From NCBI GenBank assembly GCA_030526005.1, contig JAUNDP010000011.1, positions 1 through 64,000 of the forward strand: DNA of 64,000 nt. The letters are read 5' to 3'. How positions within the stretch are numbered: the stretch's first letter is position 1; the number at the start of each line of letters is the position of its first letter. The position numbers were made by a program, and so were the translations under genes. The notes under the pieces were generated by a model. It saw only the letters and a list, made by a program, of their open reading frames with translations. It did no database searches and was not told the DNA's origin. Positions 8,848-17,583 of the stretch are shown here, in pieces. Source of the stretch: Eubacteriales bacterium (GTDB taxonomy: Bacteria; Bacillota; Clostridia; Lachnospirales; Lachnospiraceae).

Positions 8848-10176
8848 ATGAAAAAGAAATTGGTAATGGCGACACTGTGCATCACATTGAGTACGATGGC
8901 TTTGACTGGATGCGGCGGATCTGACGATAAGAAAGAGACAGAGACAACAGTTGCAACGGAAGTAGAAACAGAAAAACAGACAGAAGCAGAGACAGAATCT
9001 GAGACCGAAAAAATTACAGAGACAGAATCTGAGCTGACAAAGACAGTTGACGCTACAAAGGCAGAAGCAGAGACAGAAGAAGCTACGACACCGGACGCTA
9101 CAAAGGCAGAAGCAGAGACAGAAGAAGCTACGACACCGGACGCTACACTTGCAGATGCAACAGAAGCAGATGCGACACCTGTAGAATATACAGCGCCAGA
9201 TGGAACATTCCACCTGACATTGCCGGGCGGTGACTGGCAGGAAAATATTGTACAGGAAGGCGTTCAGATGTATCTGAATTCCGGAAACGAACAGGCGATC
9301 TTCATCACACATGGTCTGGAAGCAGGACTTTCTGATGTGATGATGCTGGATCAGAATCCGGATACAAAAGAAGAATTTGAAGATGCAATGGCAGAGCAGG
9401 ATACCGAAGGATACACAGTTGAAGTTTTAGATTACCAGAAAGATATGGGAGAAGATTTAGAGGTTGTCTGTGCTTATATTGAATACAATGCAGAAGATCA
9501 GGAACCTTTCTATAACATCAGCTATGTTGCAGCAAGCGAAAATGAAGCATATGTTCTCTCTGGTATCTCTTATACAGACAGAGCAAAAGCAGACAAGCTG
9601 TATGATGCAGTTTTAAGTTTTGAATTTGAAAAACAGGAACTTCCTGCAACACCAGCAGATGCAACGATGGGTGATGCAGAGGAAGTAGAAACAGAGACTG
9701 AGACAGAAACAGAGACAGAAGCAGCAACAGAATCCAAGACAGCAACAGCTGCGGAAGCTGACGAAACAGTTATCTATGAAGCAGAGGACGGCTCCTTTAC
9801 TATTAAACTGCCAAATGATACATGGAATGACAAAACAGAGGGAGGAAAAGTAACATTTACTTCCGAAGACAACAGCCTGACAGTAGAAGATCTGGATGTA
9901 AAAGAAGCAGAGAAACAGATGAACCTTTATCCAGCAACAGCAGAAGAATTTGAAAAGAAGACAGGCTGGGATGTTGTAAAATACCAGAATGAGAGTATGG
10001 GTGGCTGGGAATTTGTCAGTGTATGCTGGAAAGAAAAAGCAAATAGCGATTACAGCATGGTATACTATCTGAGAAATGAAGACAGCGCTTATGTATTAAA
10101 TGGAACAGCAGCTGATGAAGATACAGCAGAAGCTGTCTATACAGCGGCTTTAAGCTTTAAGAACATTGAAAAATAA
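8848..10176 (+). CDS. Lipoprotein with duplicated domain and Thr/Glu-rich linkers
   Basis: Function unknown; predicted cell-surface lipoprotein. It starts with a lipoprotein signal peptide, MKKKLVMATLCITLSTMALTGC, whose lipobox is L-T-G-C. Next is a low-complexity Thr/Glu/Ala linker (about residues 27-110), then a globular domain beginning YTAPDGTFHLTLPGGDW near 114. A second acidic linker follows, then a related domain beginning YEAEDGSFTIKLPNDTW near 307. Both domains share the pattern DGxFxxxLPxxxW...Y/V-x-L-x-G, so the gene arose by internal duplication. The start 8848 follows AAGGAGAG by seven bases; the GTG or ATG starts upstream would remove the signal from the N-terminus. Product length is 442 residues. 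The domain shape loosely resembles PsbP/DUF1795-like folds, which is a guess. Confidence 0.85.
   Translation: MKKKLVMATLCITLSTMALTGCGGSDDKKETETTVATEVETEKQTEAETESETEKITETESELTKTVDATKAEAETEEATTPDATKAEAETEEATTPDATLADATEADATPVEYTAPDGTFHLTLPGGDWQENIVQEGVQMYLNSGNEQAIFITHGLEAGLSDVMMLDQNPDTKEEFEDAMAEQDTEGYTVEVLDYQKDMGEDLEVVCAYIEYNAEDQEPFYNISYVAASENEAYVLSGISYTDRAKADKLYDAVLSFEFEKQELPATPADATMGDAEEVETETETETETEAATESKTATAAEADETVIYEAEDGSFTIKLPNDTWNDKTEGGKVTFTSEDNSLTVEDLDVKEAEKQMNLYPATAEEFEKKTGWDVVKYQNESMGGWEFVSVCWKEKANSDYSMVYYLRNEDSAYVLNGTAADEDTAEAVYTAALSFKNIEK
9049..9138 (+). repeat. 45-bp tandem repeat in the lipoprotein linker
   Basis: Two adjacent copies (9049-9093 and 9094-9138), each encoding DATKAEAETEEATTP, with a third partial copy starting at 9139. 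The copies look identical at the DNA level, which suggests recent expansion and a length-variable linker. Confidence 0.85.
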
Positions 10177-10235
10177 TAAGTTCCTATTCAGGAAGGTATC
10201 ATTGAACGAAATAGAAAAGTTCTAAGTCAATAGCT

Positions 10236-10275
10236 GGGGTGGGATTTAAAAAATCCCGCTCCATTATTATGTTTA
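10236..10275 (+). terminator. Terminator after the lipoprotein gene
   Basis: GGGGTGGGATT (10236-10246) pairs with AATCCCGCTCC (10252-10262) with two G-U pairs. The following tail ATTATTATGTTT is T-rich but interrupted. Confidence 0.6.
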
Positions 10276-10355
10276 AAAGTGTTTTGCGTGGAACACTGTT
10301 GCTGCGTTCCGAACAGACAGAAAAAGATTAAAATCAACAGGAAGGAAGTAACTGA

Positions 10356-10847
10356 ATGAGATTTCACAATATTACAAAGGACGATATGTTAAATGGGGAT
10401 GGCTTAAGAGTCGTTCTGTGGGTGTCGGGGTGCAATCATTGCTGTCAAGGATGCCAGAATCCAATTACCTGGGATCCAAACGGAGGTTTGCTGTTTGACC
10501 AGAAAGCAAAAGAAGAAGTGATGAGAGAGTTAGACAAGGAGTATATTTCAGGAATTACATTCAGCGGAGGAGACCCTCTTCATCCCAGAAATTTATCTGA
10601 GGTGACAGAGCTGGCAAAGGAAATCAGAGAACGGTATCCAAGAAAAACAATCTGGCTTTACACAGGATCTATGTGGGAAGAGATACAGAATCTGGAAGTA
10701 GTGAGATATTTGGATGTATTGGTTGATGGAGAATTTATAGCAGAAAAACTGGATAAAACACTCCACTGGAAAGGAAGCGCAAATCAGAGAGTGATAGAAG
10801 TGCAGGAAACGCTGAGAACAGGAAAAATTGTATTGCACGAGAGGTAA
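10356..10847 (+). CDS. nrdG: Anaerobic ribonucleotide reductase activating protein
   Basis: NrdG is the radical-SAM activase that installs the glycyl radical on class III ribonucleotide reductase NrdD. The 163-residue product begins MRFHNITKDDMLNGDGLR and has the radical-SAM cysteines in SGCNHCCQGCQNP (C-x3-C-x2-C arrangement). Next come the glycine-rich TFSGGDPLHP and the family's WLYTG motif. AGGAAGG precedes the ATG. No nrdD is adjacent, although the pair are often neighbours. A dUTPase gene follows after 3 bases, so this is a small deoxynucleotide-supply operon. Confidence 0.95.
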   Translation: MRFHNITKDDMLNGDGLRVVLWVSGCNHCCQGCQNPITWDPNGGLLFDQKAKEEVMRELDKEYISGITFSGGDPLHPRNLSEVTELAKEIRERYPRKTIWLYTGSMWEEIQNLEVVRYLDVLVDGEFIAEKLDKTLHWKGSANQRVIEVQETLRTGKIVLHER

Positions 10848-10850
10848 GAA

Positions 10851-11279
10851 ATGGAAAAAATTCAGATTTTATATCACAGTAAAGAAATAGAAAAAGTAGA
10901 AAAAATTTCAAAAGGGGACTGGATCGATCTGCGCGCCGCAGAAGAAGTCCATCTGAAAAAAGGAGAGTATACATTAATTTCACTTGGGATATCCATGAAA
11001 TTGCCTGAGGGATATGAAGTACACATTGCGCCAAGAAGTTCAACTTTCAAAAATTTTGGACTGATTCAGACAAACGGAGTCGGTATTGTAGATGGAAGTT
11101 ATTGTTCAGAAAAAGATATTTATAAGATGCCTGTATTAGCAGTGAGAGATACCGTTGTCCATGTCAACGATCGAATCTGCCAGTTTCGGATCGTAAAGAA
11201 TCAGCCAGAAATCTGTTTTGAGGAAGTAGAACATTTGGATGGACCGGAGAGAGGCGGATTCGGTAGCACAGGAAAATAA
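10851..11279 (+). CDS. dut: dUTP diphosphatase
   Basis: The enzyme hydrolyses dUTP to dUMP, keeping uracil out of DNA and feeding dTMP synthesis. All five trimeric dUTPase motifs can be seen: GDWIDLRAA near residue 24, APRSST near 61, GVGIVDGSYCSE near 77, DRICQFRI near 106 and the C-terminal GGFGSTG that closes over the nucleotide. Its 142 residues are the usual size. It starts 3 bases after nrdG and is likely co-transcribed with it. A member of the related dCTP deaminase group is less likely given APRSST and the intact motif 5. Confidence 0.93.
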   Translation: MEKIQILYHSKEIEKVEKISKGDWIDLRAAEEVHLKKGEYTLISLGISMKLPEGYEVHIAPRSSTFKNFGLIQTNGVGIVDGSYCSEKDIYKMPVLAVRDTVVHVNDRICQFRIVKNQPEICFEEVEHLDGPERGGFGSTGK

Positions 11280-11292
11280 AGAAGAAAAGGCA

Positions 11293-11321
11293 TTGACAAA
11301 TATTTTGGCAGAGCATATACT
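11293..11321 (+). promoter_or_regulatory. Promoter of fabH
   Basis: TTGACA (11293-11298), a 17-bp spacer and TATACT (11316-11321). Apart from the spacer it is identical to the promoter of the main fab operon at 27696. Confidence 0.85.
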
Positions 11322-11333
11322 TAGAGAGAAAAA

Positions 11334-11350
11334 ACTTTGACAATCAAAAT
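11334..11350 (+). promoter_or_regulatory. FabT-like operator upstream of fabH
   Basis: ACTTTGACAATCAAAAT is a near-palindrome lying just after the transcription start. The same pattern, ACTTTGAATATCAAAAT, occurs at 27722-27738. It resembles the known FabT (MarR family) site of streptococci, AGTTTGATTATCAAATT. The regulator itself is not next to either copy. Confidence 0.65.
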
Positions 11351-11374
11351 AAATGAAAATGGGTATGATTAAGA

Positions 11375-12331
11375 ATGAAAATAATAGGAACAGGAAGCGC
11401 ACTGCCAAAAAGAATTGTGACAAATGATGATCTCTCACAGATTATAGATACCAGTGATGAATGGATTACAGAGAGAACAGGGATACGAGAGAGAAGAATC
11501 GTCTCAGATGAGACAACCGTATCGCTGGCGGCGGAAGCCGGACGAAAGGCATTGGAGAATGCAGGCGTCCATGCAGAGAATATAGATCTGTTGATTGTAT
11601 CGACATTTACTCCAGATAACAGTTTGCCAAATACAGCCTGCGCTGTTCAGAGAATCCTTGGATGTCGCCGTGCGGTGGCCTTTGAGATGAATGCAGCGTG
11701 TTCTGGCTTTTTGTTTGCATTAAATACGGCATATGCCTATTTTTCGCTTGGAGTTTATAAAAAAGCGCTGATTATTGGCGCAGAGACCATATCAAAGGTT
11801 CTGAACTGGAAAGACAGAAGCAGCTGTATTTTGTTTGGAGACGGGGCAGGCGCCGTCGTTGTGGAAAAAACAGAGAAAGAAGATTATCTGTTCGTACAAT
11901 ATGCAGATGGAGCAAATGGAGAGGTATTGACATGCAGATGCCACAGAGAACAGAATATATGGAATGACTGTCAGGAGGAGAAAGAGACGCTATGGATGGA
12001 CGGGCAGGAAGTATTTAAGTTTGCAGTCAGAAAAGTACCGGAATGTATCAGAGAACTTTTAAATATGGCTCAGCTGTCAGCAGAGGAGATCAACTGGTTT
12101 TTACTGCATCAGGCAAATAAAAGAATTATTCAGTCAGTAGCAAAGCGCCTCGGTGTAAAAGAAGAAAAGTTTCCAATGAATTTGGAACATTATGGCAATA
12201 CATCAGCAGCAAGCATCCCTATTTTGCTGGATGAATGGAACAGACAGGGGTATTTTGAAGAAAAAAACAAGGCGATTCTGTCAGGTTTTGGGGCAGGATT
12301 GACATGGGGCGCCGCTCTGATAAATTTTTGA
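11375..12331 (+). CDS. fabH: 3-oxoacyl-ACP synthase III
   Basis: FabH starts fatty-acid synthesis by condensing acyl-CoA with malonyl-ACP. The N-terminus IIGTGSALPKRIVTNDDL, ERTGIRERR and the catalytic triad are present: Cys in NAACSGFLF (near residue 110), His in LHQANKRI and Asn in HYGNTSAAS. Length is 318, as expected. The start ATG has only a weak ribosome site, but the N-terminal sequence fits the family. It is separated by 15 kb from the other fab genes but shares their promoter architecture and operator, so co-regulation is likely. Confidence 0.97.
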   Translation: MKIIGTGSALPKRIVTNDDLSQIIDTSDEWITERTGIRERRIVSDETTVSLAAEAGRKALENAGVHAENIDLLIVSTFTPDNSLPNTACAVQRILGCRRAVAFEMNAACSGFLFALNTAYAYFSLGVYKKALIIGAETISKVLNWKDRSSCILFGDGAGAVVVEKTEKEDYLFVQYADGANGEVLTCRCHREQNIWNDCQEEKETLWMDGQEVFKFAVRKVPECIRELLNMAQLSAEEINWFLLHQANKRIIQSVAKRLGVKEEKFPMNLEHYGNTSAASIPILLDEWNRQGYFEEKNKAILSGFGAGLTWGAALINF

Positions 12332-12337
12332 GAAAAG

Positions 12338-12391
12338 GATCTCGCTATCGCAGATTTGAGAAAAATCAACTGCTGATAGCGGGATTTTTTG
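12338..12391 (+). terminator. Terminator after fabH
   Basis: A long stem pairs ATCTCGCTATCGCAG with CTGCTGATAGCGGGAT (one bulge), followed by T6. It ends fabH as a monocistronic unit. Confidence 0.85.
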
Positions 12392-12468
12392 TGAATAATG
12401 TGTGACAGTAGTTGTGCAGAACAGGAGAAAGTGATATAATAGCAAAAAAATTTAAAAGGGAGATGGAG

Positions 12469-13992
12469 ATGGAAAGAAAAGAAAGAGGATGGGTTCTGGC
12501 AAGAAAATTGACATGGATCTATCTGGCAGTGATGGGCGGTCTGTTTCCGCTTTTTTACCAAAATGGATTTTTCAACATATTGGTCTCTAAATATGCGTTT
12601 TTTGCAATAGCCACCGGAATCTATGCAGTAATTATGACCATTTTCTACCTGACATGTGTCAAAGACAGAGAATACAGAAGACGACTGTTTCATCTGTCTG
12701 CTGCAGATAAATGGATGCTTTTTTTCTTATTTTGCTGTATCATGTCACAAGTTTTTACGACATATAAAGAAAAAGCATGGTTGGGCGCAGAAGGGAGATA
12801 CAACGGACTGCAGGCAATGCTTTTATATGGTCTTGTCTATTTTATGGTATCAAGAGGATACTGCAGAAGCAGGGCGTTAGGATGGATCTTTTTTGCGGGA
12901 GGCGGTCTTGTAAACTTACTTGCCGTGTTAAACCATTTTAAAATAGACCCGTTAAATATTCAGCTGATTTTATCAAAAGAACAGCAGTCTATGTTTATCT
13001 CAACAGTGGGAAATATTAATATTTTTTCAGGATTTGCCAGTATGTATGTCAGTATGGCATTTGCTGCTTTTTGTATCGGAAAGAAAAAAAGCACAAAAAT
13101 AGGCGGGATGCTTGGAATTATCATAGGCATGAGCGGATTAATTGCAGGAAACAGCGACAGCGGATTTTTAGGTCTGATGGCTGTCTGCATATTTTTTCTT
13201 GTATTATTCCATATTCAAAAGAGATTTCTGAGAGAGTGGGTTTATGGAATGATTCTTATCCTTGCCTCTTCAGGGATGATGGGACTGCTTCAGATGGTAG
13301 CGAAAGACAGAGCTATTGGATACAAAGGCGGCTTTGCACAGATGTTTGCAAACGAAAAATTTTTGATTGTTGCACTTCTGCTTACCGTGTGCTATCCCCT
13401 TGCATTGAAATGTATGCGTTTTCTGCGTGAAAAACATTTTTCTAAAAAGAGACTTTTAATCATTGTACTTTGTGTGATGGCCGTTTGCGGCGTCATTGTA
13501 GCATGGGTAAACAGAAAAGAAATCGGAACATTTTTCAGGCAGGGTGACTTTTTTCATTTTGATGACAGCTGGGGAACGTATCGAGGCTTTATCTGGAAAC
13601 GCAGTTTTTGGATCTTCTTGGATCTTCCGCTGATACAGAAAATATTTGGATGCGGACTGGATACGCTTCGCACAATGATGAATCTGTCTTATCGACAGGA
13701 TATGATTGACATTGCAGGCAAGATCTATGACAATGCCCACAATGAATATCTTCAGTATCTGGTTACAATAGGAATTGCAGGACTGACAGCATATGCAGGA
13801 CTTCTCATACAAAGCATACATACAGCAATAAAGCGGTCTAAAATGGAACCTGTTTTCCTTGTATTGTTTGCCGGAACATTTGCCTATATGGTTCAGTCTT
13901 TTGTAAATATCAGTCAGAGTATTATTACATTTTTCTTATTTCTCTGGGTTGCCCTGATCGAGGGAGAAAGAAGAAGAGAAAACTTAAATTAA
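12469..13992 (+). CDS. O-antigen ligase/polymerase-like membrane protein
   Basis: Predicted polytopic protein of 507 residues with about ten or more membrane helices. The conserved DNAHNEYLQYLVTIGIAGL near residue 425 is the H-N-x-Y-L motif of the Wzy_C/O-antigen-ligase superfamily, whose members join lipid-linked glycans to acceptors. In Gram-positives such proteins act on surface polysaccharides or teichoic-acid-like polymers; the substrate here cannot be told. I start at ATG 12469, six bases after AAGGGAG. A TATAAT at 12434-12439 lies inside the longest open frame and rules out the upstream start. No glycosyltransferases are adjacent. Confidence 0.75.
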   Translation: MERKERGWVLARKLTWIYLAVMGGLFPLFYQNGFFNILVSKYAFFAIATGIYAVIMTIFYLTCVKDREYRRRLFHLSAADKWMLFFLFCCIMSQVFTTYKEKAWLGAEGRYNGLQAMLLYGLVYFMVSRGYCRSRALGWIFFAGGGLVNLLAVLNHFKIDPLNIQLILSKEQQSMFISTVGNINIFSGFASMYVSMAFAAFCIGKKKSTKIGGMLGIIIGMSGLIAGNSDSGFLGLMAVCIFFLVLFHIQKRFLREWVYGMILILASSGMMGLLQMVAKDRAIGYKGGFAQMFANEKFLIVALLLTVCYPLALKCMRFLREKHFSKKRLLIIVLCVMAVCGVIVAWVNRKEIGTFFRQGDFFHFDDSWGTYRGFIWKRSFWIFLDLPLIQKIFGCGLDTLRTMMNLSYRQDMIDIAGKIYDNAHNEYLQYLVTIGIAGLTAYAGLLIQSIHTAIKRSKMEPVFLVLFAGTFAYMVQSFVNISQSIITFFLFLWVALIEGERRRENLN

Positions 13993-14093
13993 ATGACAAG
14001 TATCTGGAAGAAAATAAGATTTCACTTTTCTCTTTAAAAATAAAAAAGAGAATGGTAAAATAAAATGTATATTGTAGAAAAGGAGCAGAGAAT

Positions 14094-15077
14094 ATGGACA
14101 GAATAAGAATAGGAATTGTTGGATATGGAAATATTGGACGTGGTGTGGAAAAAGCGATCATGCAGAATGAAGATCTGGAACTGGCGGCAGTATTTACAAG
14201 AAGAAACCCAGAAGCGCTTCAGATTGCAACAGACGGCGTAAAAGTATATAAAATTGAAGATGCAGAAAAAATGAAAGATCAGATTGATGTTATGATTTTG
14301 TGCGGAGGCTCTGCGACAGATCTGCCTGTGATGGGACCAGAATTTGCAAAGAACTTTAATACGATAGACAGCTTTGATACCCATGCACGCATACCGGAGT
14401 ATTTTGCAGCGATGGATGAACAGGCGAAAAAAAGCCATCATGTCAGCATTATATCTGTCGGCTGGGACCCAGGTATGTTTTCAGTCAACCGTGTATATGC
14501 ACAGTCTATTCTTCCACAGGGAAGTACCTATACATTCTGGGGTAAGGGGGTCAGCCAGGGGCATTCCGATGCAATCCGTCGGATTGAAGGCGTCAAAAAT
14601 GCGATTCAGTATACCGTTCCGATTGAAGAGGCAGTGGAGGAAGTCAGAAAAGGAACAGAGCCTTGTCTTACAACAAGACAGAAACATTTAAGAGAATGCT
14701 ATGTTGTTCCGGAAGAAGGAGCAGATTTAAAAGCCATTGAAGAGGCAATCAAAACGATGCCGAACTATTTTGCAGATTACAATACGACAGTCACATTTAT
14801 CACAGAAGAAGAAATGAAGAAGAATCACAGCAAGATGCCACATGGAGGATTTGTGATTCGCAGTGGAAAAACAGCAGGCGATCAGACACATGTGATTGAA
14901 TATTCTTTAAAATTAGACTCCAATCCAGAATTTACAGCAAGCGTTCTTGTGATTTATGCAAGAGCCGCATATCGTATGAGCAGACAAGGTCAGGAAGGAG
15001 CAAAGACTGTTCTCGATATCGCTCCGGCTTTGTTGTCTTTAAAGAGTGGCGAGGAGCTTCGAAAAGAATTACTGTAG
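14094..15077 (+). CDS. ddh: meso-Diaminopimelate D-dehydrogenase
   Basis: Ddh makes meso-diaminopimelate directly from tetrahydrodipicolinate with NADPH and ammonia, for lysine and peptidoglycan. The N-terminal Rossmann motif IGIVGYGNIGRGVE, the LCGGSATDLP segment, SFDTHARIP, the signature VGWDPGMFS and the substrate-loop MPHGGFVIRSG all match the family. Length 327 is typical. AAAGGAG precedes the ATG by about nine bases. It is followed after 32 bases by a c-di-AMP receptor gene, which is suggestive since both touch cell-wall physiology. Confidence 0.97.
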   Translation: MDRIRIGIVGYGNIGRGVEKAIMQNEDLELAAVFTRRNPEALQIATDGVKVYKIEDAEKMKDQIDVMILCGGSATDLPVMGPEFAKNFNTIDSFDTHARIPEYFAAMDEQAKKSHHVSIISVGWDPGMFSVNRVYAQSILPQGSTYTFWGKGVSQGHSDAIRRIEGVKNAIQYTVPIEEAVEEVRKGTEPCLTTRQKHLRECYVVPEEGADLKAIEEAIKTMPNYFADYNTTVTFITEEEMKKNHSKMPHGGFVIRSGKTAGDQTHVIEYSLKLDSNPEFTASVLVIYARAAYRMSRQGQEGAKTVLDIAPALLSLKSGEELRKELL

Positions 15078-15109
15078 AAAAAAATGGAGAAGGGTGAGGT
15101 GCTGCATAT

Positions 15110-15442
15110 ATGAAAATGATTTATGCGATCGTGCATGATGAAGACAGTGAGATGGTAATTGAGGAATTAAATAAAGAACATTTCAGTGTGACGAAGATCT
15201 CCACAACAGGCGGATTTTTGAGAAAAGGAAGCACAACTTTAATGATTGGAACAGAAGATGACAAAGTAAAGAGTGCGATTGATATCATTAAAAAGGAGTG
15301 TTCTACCAGAAAGCGTGTGATTGTCAACACCCCTTATATCGGGAATGGTTTGAGCACCAGCTATGTAGGGGTTCCCGTAAATGTTGAGGTTGGGGGTGCA
15401 ACCATTTTTGTGATGGATGTGGAAGAGTTTTACAAGATATAA
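15110..15442 (+). CDS. darA: Cyclic-di-AMP receptor, PII-like (DarA/PstA family)
   Basis: DarA proteins are trimeric PII-like sensors that bind c-di-AMP; their downstream partners are poorly known. The 110-residue product has MIYAIVHDEDSEMVIEEL, the nucleotide-loop STTGGFLRKGSTTLMIG, a central variable loop and the closing VEVGGATIFVMDVEEF, all diagnostic. It probably forms an operon with ddh, and a large hairpin that can act as a terminator follows it. Confidence 0.93.
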   Translation: MKMIYAIVHDEDSEMVIEELNKEHFSVTKISTTGGFLRKGSTTLMIGTEDDKVKSAIDIIKKECSTRKRVIVNTPYIGNGLSTSYVGVPVNVEVGGATIFVMDVEEFYKI

Positions 15443-15450
15443 AAAATAGA

Positions 15451-15550
15451 AAAAACGGGCTGCTGCAGGCAATTCCCGAACTGAGCGGTATTTATTCTGA
15501 TATTTCCTTAAATACTATCAAAAGGGAAAAGAATGCAGCAGCCTGTTTTT
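15451..15550 (+). terminator. 100-nt nested hairpin, probable (bidirectional) terminator
   Basis: A 17-bp outer stem pairs 15451-15467 (A5 then CGGGCTGCTGCA) with 15534-15550 (ending in T5), with one G-U pair. Two further nested stems can form: TTCCC (15473-15477) with GGGAA (15524-15528), and GGTATTTA (15487-15494) with TAAATACT (15509-15516). The A-run and T-run at the ends fit termination in both directions. The loop is unusually long and ordered. Confidence 0.6.
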
Positions 15551-15590
15551 AGTTGAAGAAGTCTTGTGAAATGTACTTTAGGAGGAAAAA

Positions 15591-16271
15591 GTGGGGAAAA
15601 ATATCAGTGAATGGAGAAGGAAACGTCAGATACAACTTTGCAGGCGTATAGTCATTTTTGCTGTTTGTATGGGGGCTGCGGCAGTACTTATTTTTATGGC
15701 AGTTTTTCTAAATAAGAAATCAGAAGAACAAAGCGACACGGAGAATCAGGATGAGACAGAGATTGTTCTGACTCCGGAATGCGAAAGCTATCGAAGTGAA
15801 GTAGAGACAGTTGCAAAGAAACATGGAATGACAGAATATGTTGACTTAATCATGGCAGTTATGATGCAGGAAAGCGGAGGGCGTTCTCTTGATGTGATGC
15901 AGTGTGCAGAAGGAGTAGTAAATACAAAATATCCTCATGTGCCGAATGGGATTACAGATCCTTCTTACTCGATTGACTGTGGAATCCAGGAATTAAAATA
16001 TGCGCTGGAAAAAGTAGAATGCAGCGGTCCGACAGATATTGAAAAAATAAAAATTGCACTTCAGGGATATAATTTTGGCATAGATGGATTCCTTGCCTTT
16101 TTAAAAGAGAAAGGCGATGTCAGATGGACAGAAGAATATGCCAAGGAATATGCAAAACATGCTTCGGGAGAAATAGGGAGAGATCCATCAGACGCTGAGA
16201 GCATGGGACCATGGGCTTATGGAGATCAATATTATCCGCTTCATGTGCTGCGATTTTATAAATACGCATAA
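15591..16271 (+). CDS. Membrane-anchored lysozyme-like protein
   Basis: The 226-residue product has a basic N-terminus, one membrane helix (about residues 20-41) and an extracytoplasmic lysozyme_like domain. The domain contains IMAVMMQESGG with the probable catalytic Glu, followed by SIDCGIQELKYAL and LQGYNFGIDGFLAFL. This is the N-terminal fold of CwlT-type muramidases, here without the NlpC/P60 partner. It probably cleaves or remodels peptidoglycan. The start is GTG, with AGGAGG six bases upstream. Related domains occur in conjugative elements, but nothing else here suggests one. Confidence 0.85.
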   Translation: MGKNISEWRRKRQIQLCRRIVIFAVCMGAAAVLIFMAVFLNKKSEEQSDTENQDETEIVLTPECESYRSEVETVAKKHGMTEYVDLIMAVMMQESGGRSLDVMQCAEGVVNTKYPHVPNGITDPSYSIDCGIQELKYALEKVECSGPTDIEKIKIALQGYNFGIDGFLAFLKEKGDVRWTEEYAKEYAKHASGEIGRDPSDAESMGPWAYGDQYYPLHVLRFYKYA

Positions 16272-16294
16272 AAAAAGAGAAATGGAGGGAAGAA

Positions 16295-17569
16295 ATGGAA
16301 AAAAATATTATTTTAAAAGGAAATATTTGTTATAGCAAAGACAGCAGCAGGATTGTCATCAGAGAAAATTCTTTTCTGATATGCAAAGATGGAAAATCAG
16401 AAGGTGTTTTTGAACAGATCCCAGAGGAATATCGGAATTTTGAGCTGCAGGATTATGGGAACGCTCTGATTATTCCAGGCTGTGTTGATTTGCATCTTCA
16501 CGCTTCTCAGTTTGCATTCCGCGGTTTTGGGATGGATCTGGAACTGTTAGACTGGCTTAATACGATTACTTTTCCGGAAGAGGCACAGTATCAGGAGGCG
16601 GAATATGCGCAGCGGGCATATCATATATTTGCAGATACGATAAAAAAGAGTGAGACAACAAGAGCGGTCATTTTTGGAACAATTCATACGGATGCTACCA
16701 TTCAGCTGATGGATGAGATGGAAAAAACAGGAATAAAAACGTATGTGGGCAGAGTAAATATGGATCGTAATGCGCCGGACATTTTATGTGAAAAGAGTGC
16801 GGATATTTCGCTTGAAGAGACAGAAAAGTGGATTGATCAGACGAGTCAAAGATATGAAAATGTAAAGCCAATTCTGACGCCGCGCTTTGTGCCGAGCTGT
16901 TCCAATGAGTTGCTTTGTGGGATTGGGAAATTACAGAAAAAATATGGACTTTCGGTTCAGTCGCATCTGTCTGAAAATCCAAGTGAAGTTTCATGGGTAC
17001 AGGAACTTCATCCAGATACAAGCTGTTATGGGGAGGCATATGACAAATATGGGCTGTTTGGAGAAAATGGAAAAACGATCATGGCTCACAGTGTTTACTC
17101 CGATGAAAAGGAGATAGAGCTGTTAAAAAAGAGGGGGGTATGGGTGGCTCACTGCCCACAGTCAAATATCAATTTATCTTCTGGAATTGCGCCAATTCGC
17201 ACATATTTGGATCGGGGAATCCGTGTTGGTCTTGGAACCGATCTGGCGGCAGGATTTTCTATTTCGATTTTACGGGCGATGGGAGAAGCAATTCAAATGT
17301 CAAAGATGAGATGGCGTCTGATCGATACGAACCAAAAGCCATTGAGACTGGAAGAAGCCTTTTTCCTTGGAACAAAAGGGGGAGGAAGCTTCTTTGGAAA
17401 AGTGGGAAGTTTTGAAAAAGGATATGAGATGGATGCTGTTGTTCTGGATGATACAACATTGCCATATCCGCATCCGCTGAGTGTGCGACAGAGACTGGAA
17501 AGAATGATCTATCTTTCTGACGATCGCCATATCAAAGCAAAATTTGTCTGCGGAAAACAGATTTTCTGA
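16295..17569 (+). CDS. guaD: Guanine deaminase
   Basis: GuaD hydrolyses guanine to xanthine and ammonia in purine salvage or catabolism. It is an amidohydrolase with the metal motif PGCVDLHLHASQF, family motif FPEEAQYQ, VNMDRNAPD, SQSHLSENPSEV, the metal His in AHSVYS and the Asp in GLGTDLAAG. Length 424 is normal. GGAGGG precedes the ATG. It stands alone, 24 bases after the lysozyme-like gene and convergent with the NifX-like gene. A substrate other than guanine is possible but less likely. Confidence 0.92.
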   Translation: MEKNIILKGNICYSKDSSRIVIRENSFLICKDGKSEGVFEQIPEEYRNFELQDYGNALIIPGCVDLHLHASQFAFRGFGMDLELLDWLNTITFPEEAQYQEAEYAQRAYHIFADTIKKSETTRAVIFGTIHTDATIQLMDEMEKTGIKTYVGRVNMDRNAPDILCEKSADISLEETEKWIDQTSQRYENVKPILTPRFVPSCSNELLCGIGKLQKKYGLSVQSHLSENPSEVSWVQELHPDTSCYGEAYDKYGLFGENGKTIMAHSVYSDEKEIELLKKRGVWVAHCPQSNINLSSGIAPIRTYLDRGIRVGLGTDLAAGFSISILRAMGEAIQMSKMRWRLIDTNQKPLRLEEAFFLGTKGGGSFFGKVGSFEKGYEMDAVVLDDTTLPYPHPLSVRQRLERMIYLSDDRHIKAKFVCGKQIF

Positions 17570-17583
17570 CGGAACGGTAAAGA

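Noticed and set aside
15591..16271. Lysozyme-like gene as part of a conjugative element
   Set aside because: No relaxase, integrase, transfer genes or attachment-site repeats are visible nearby.
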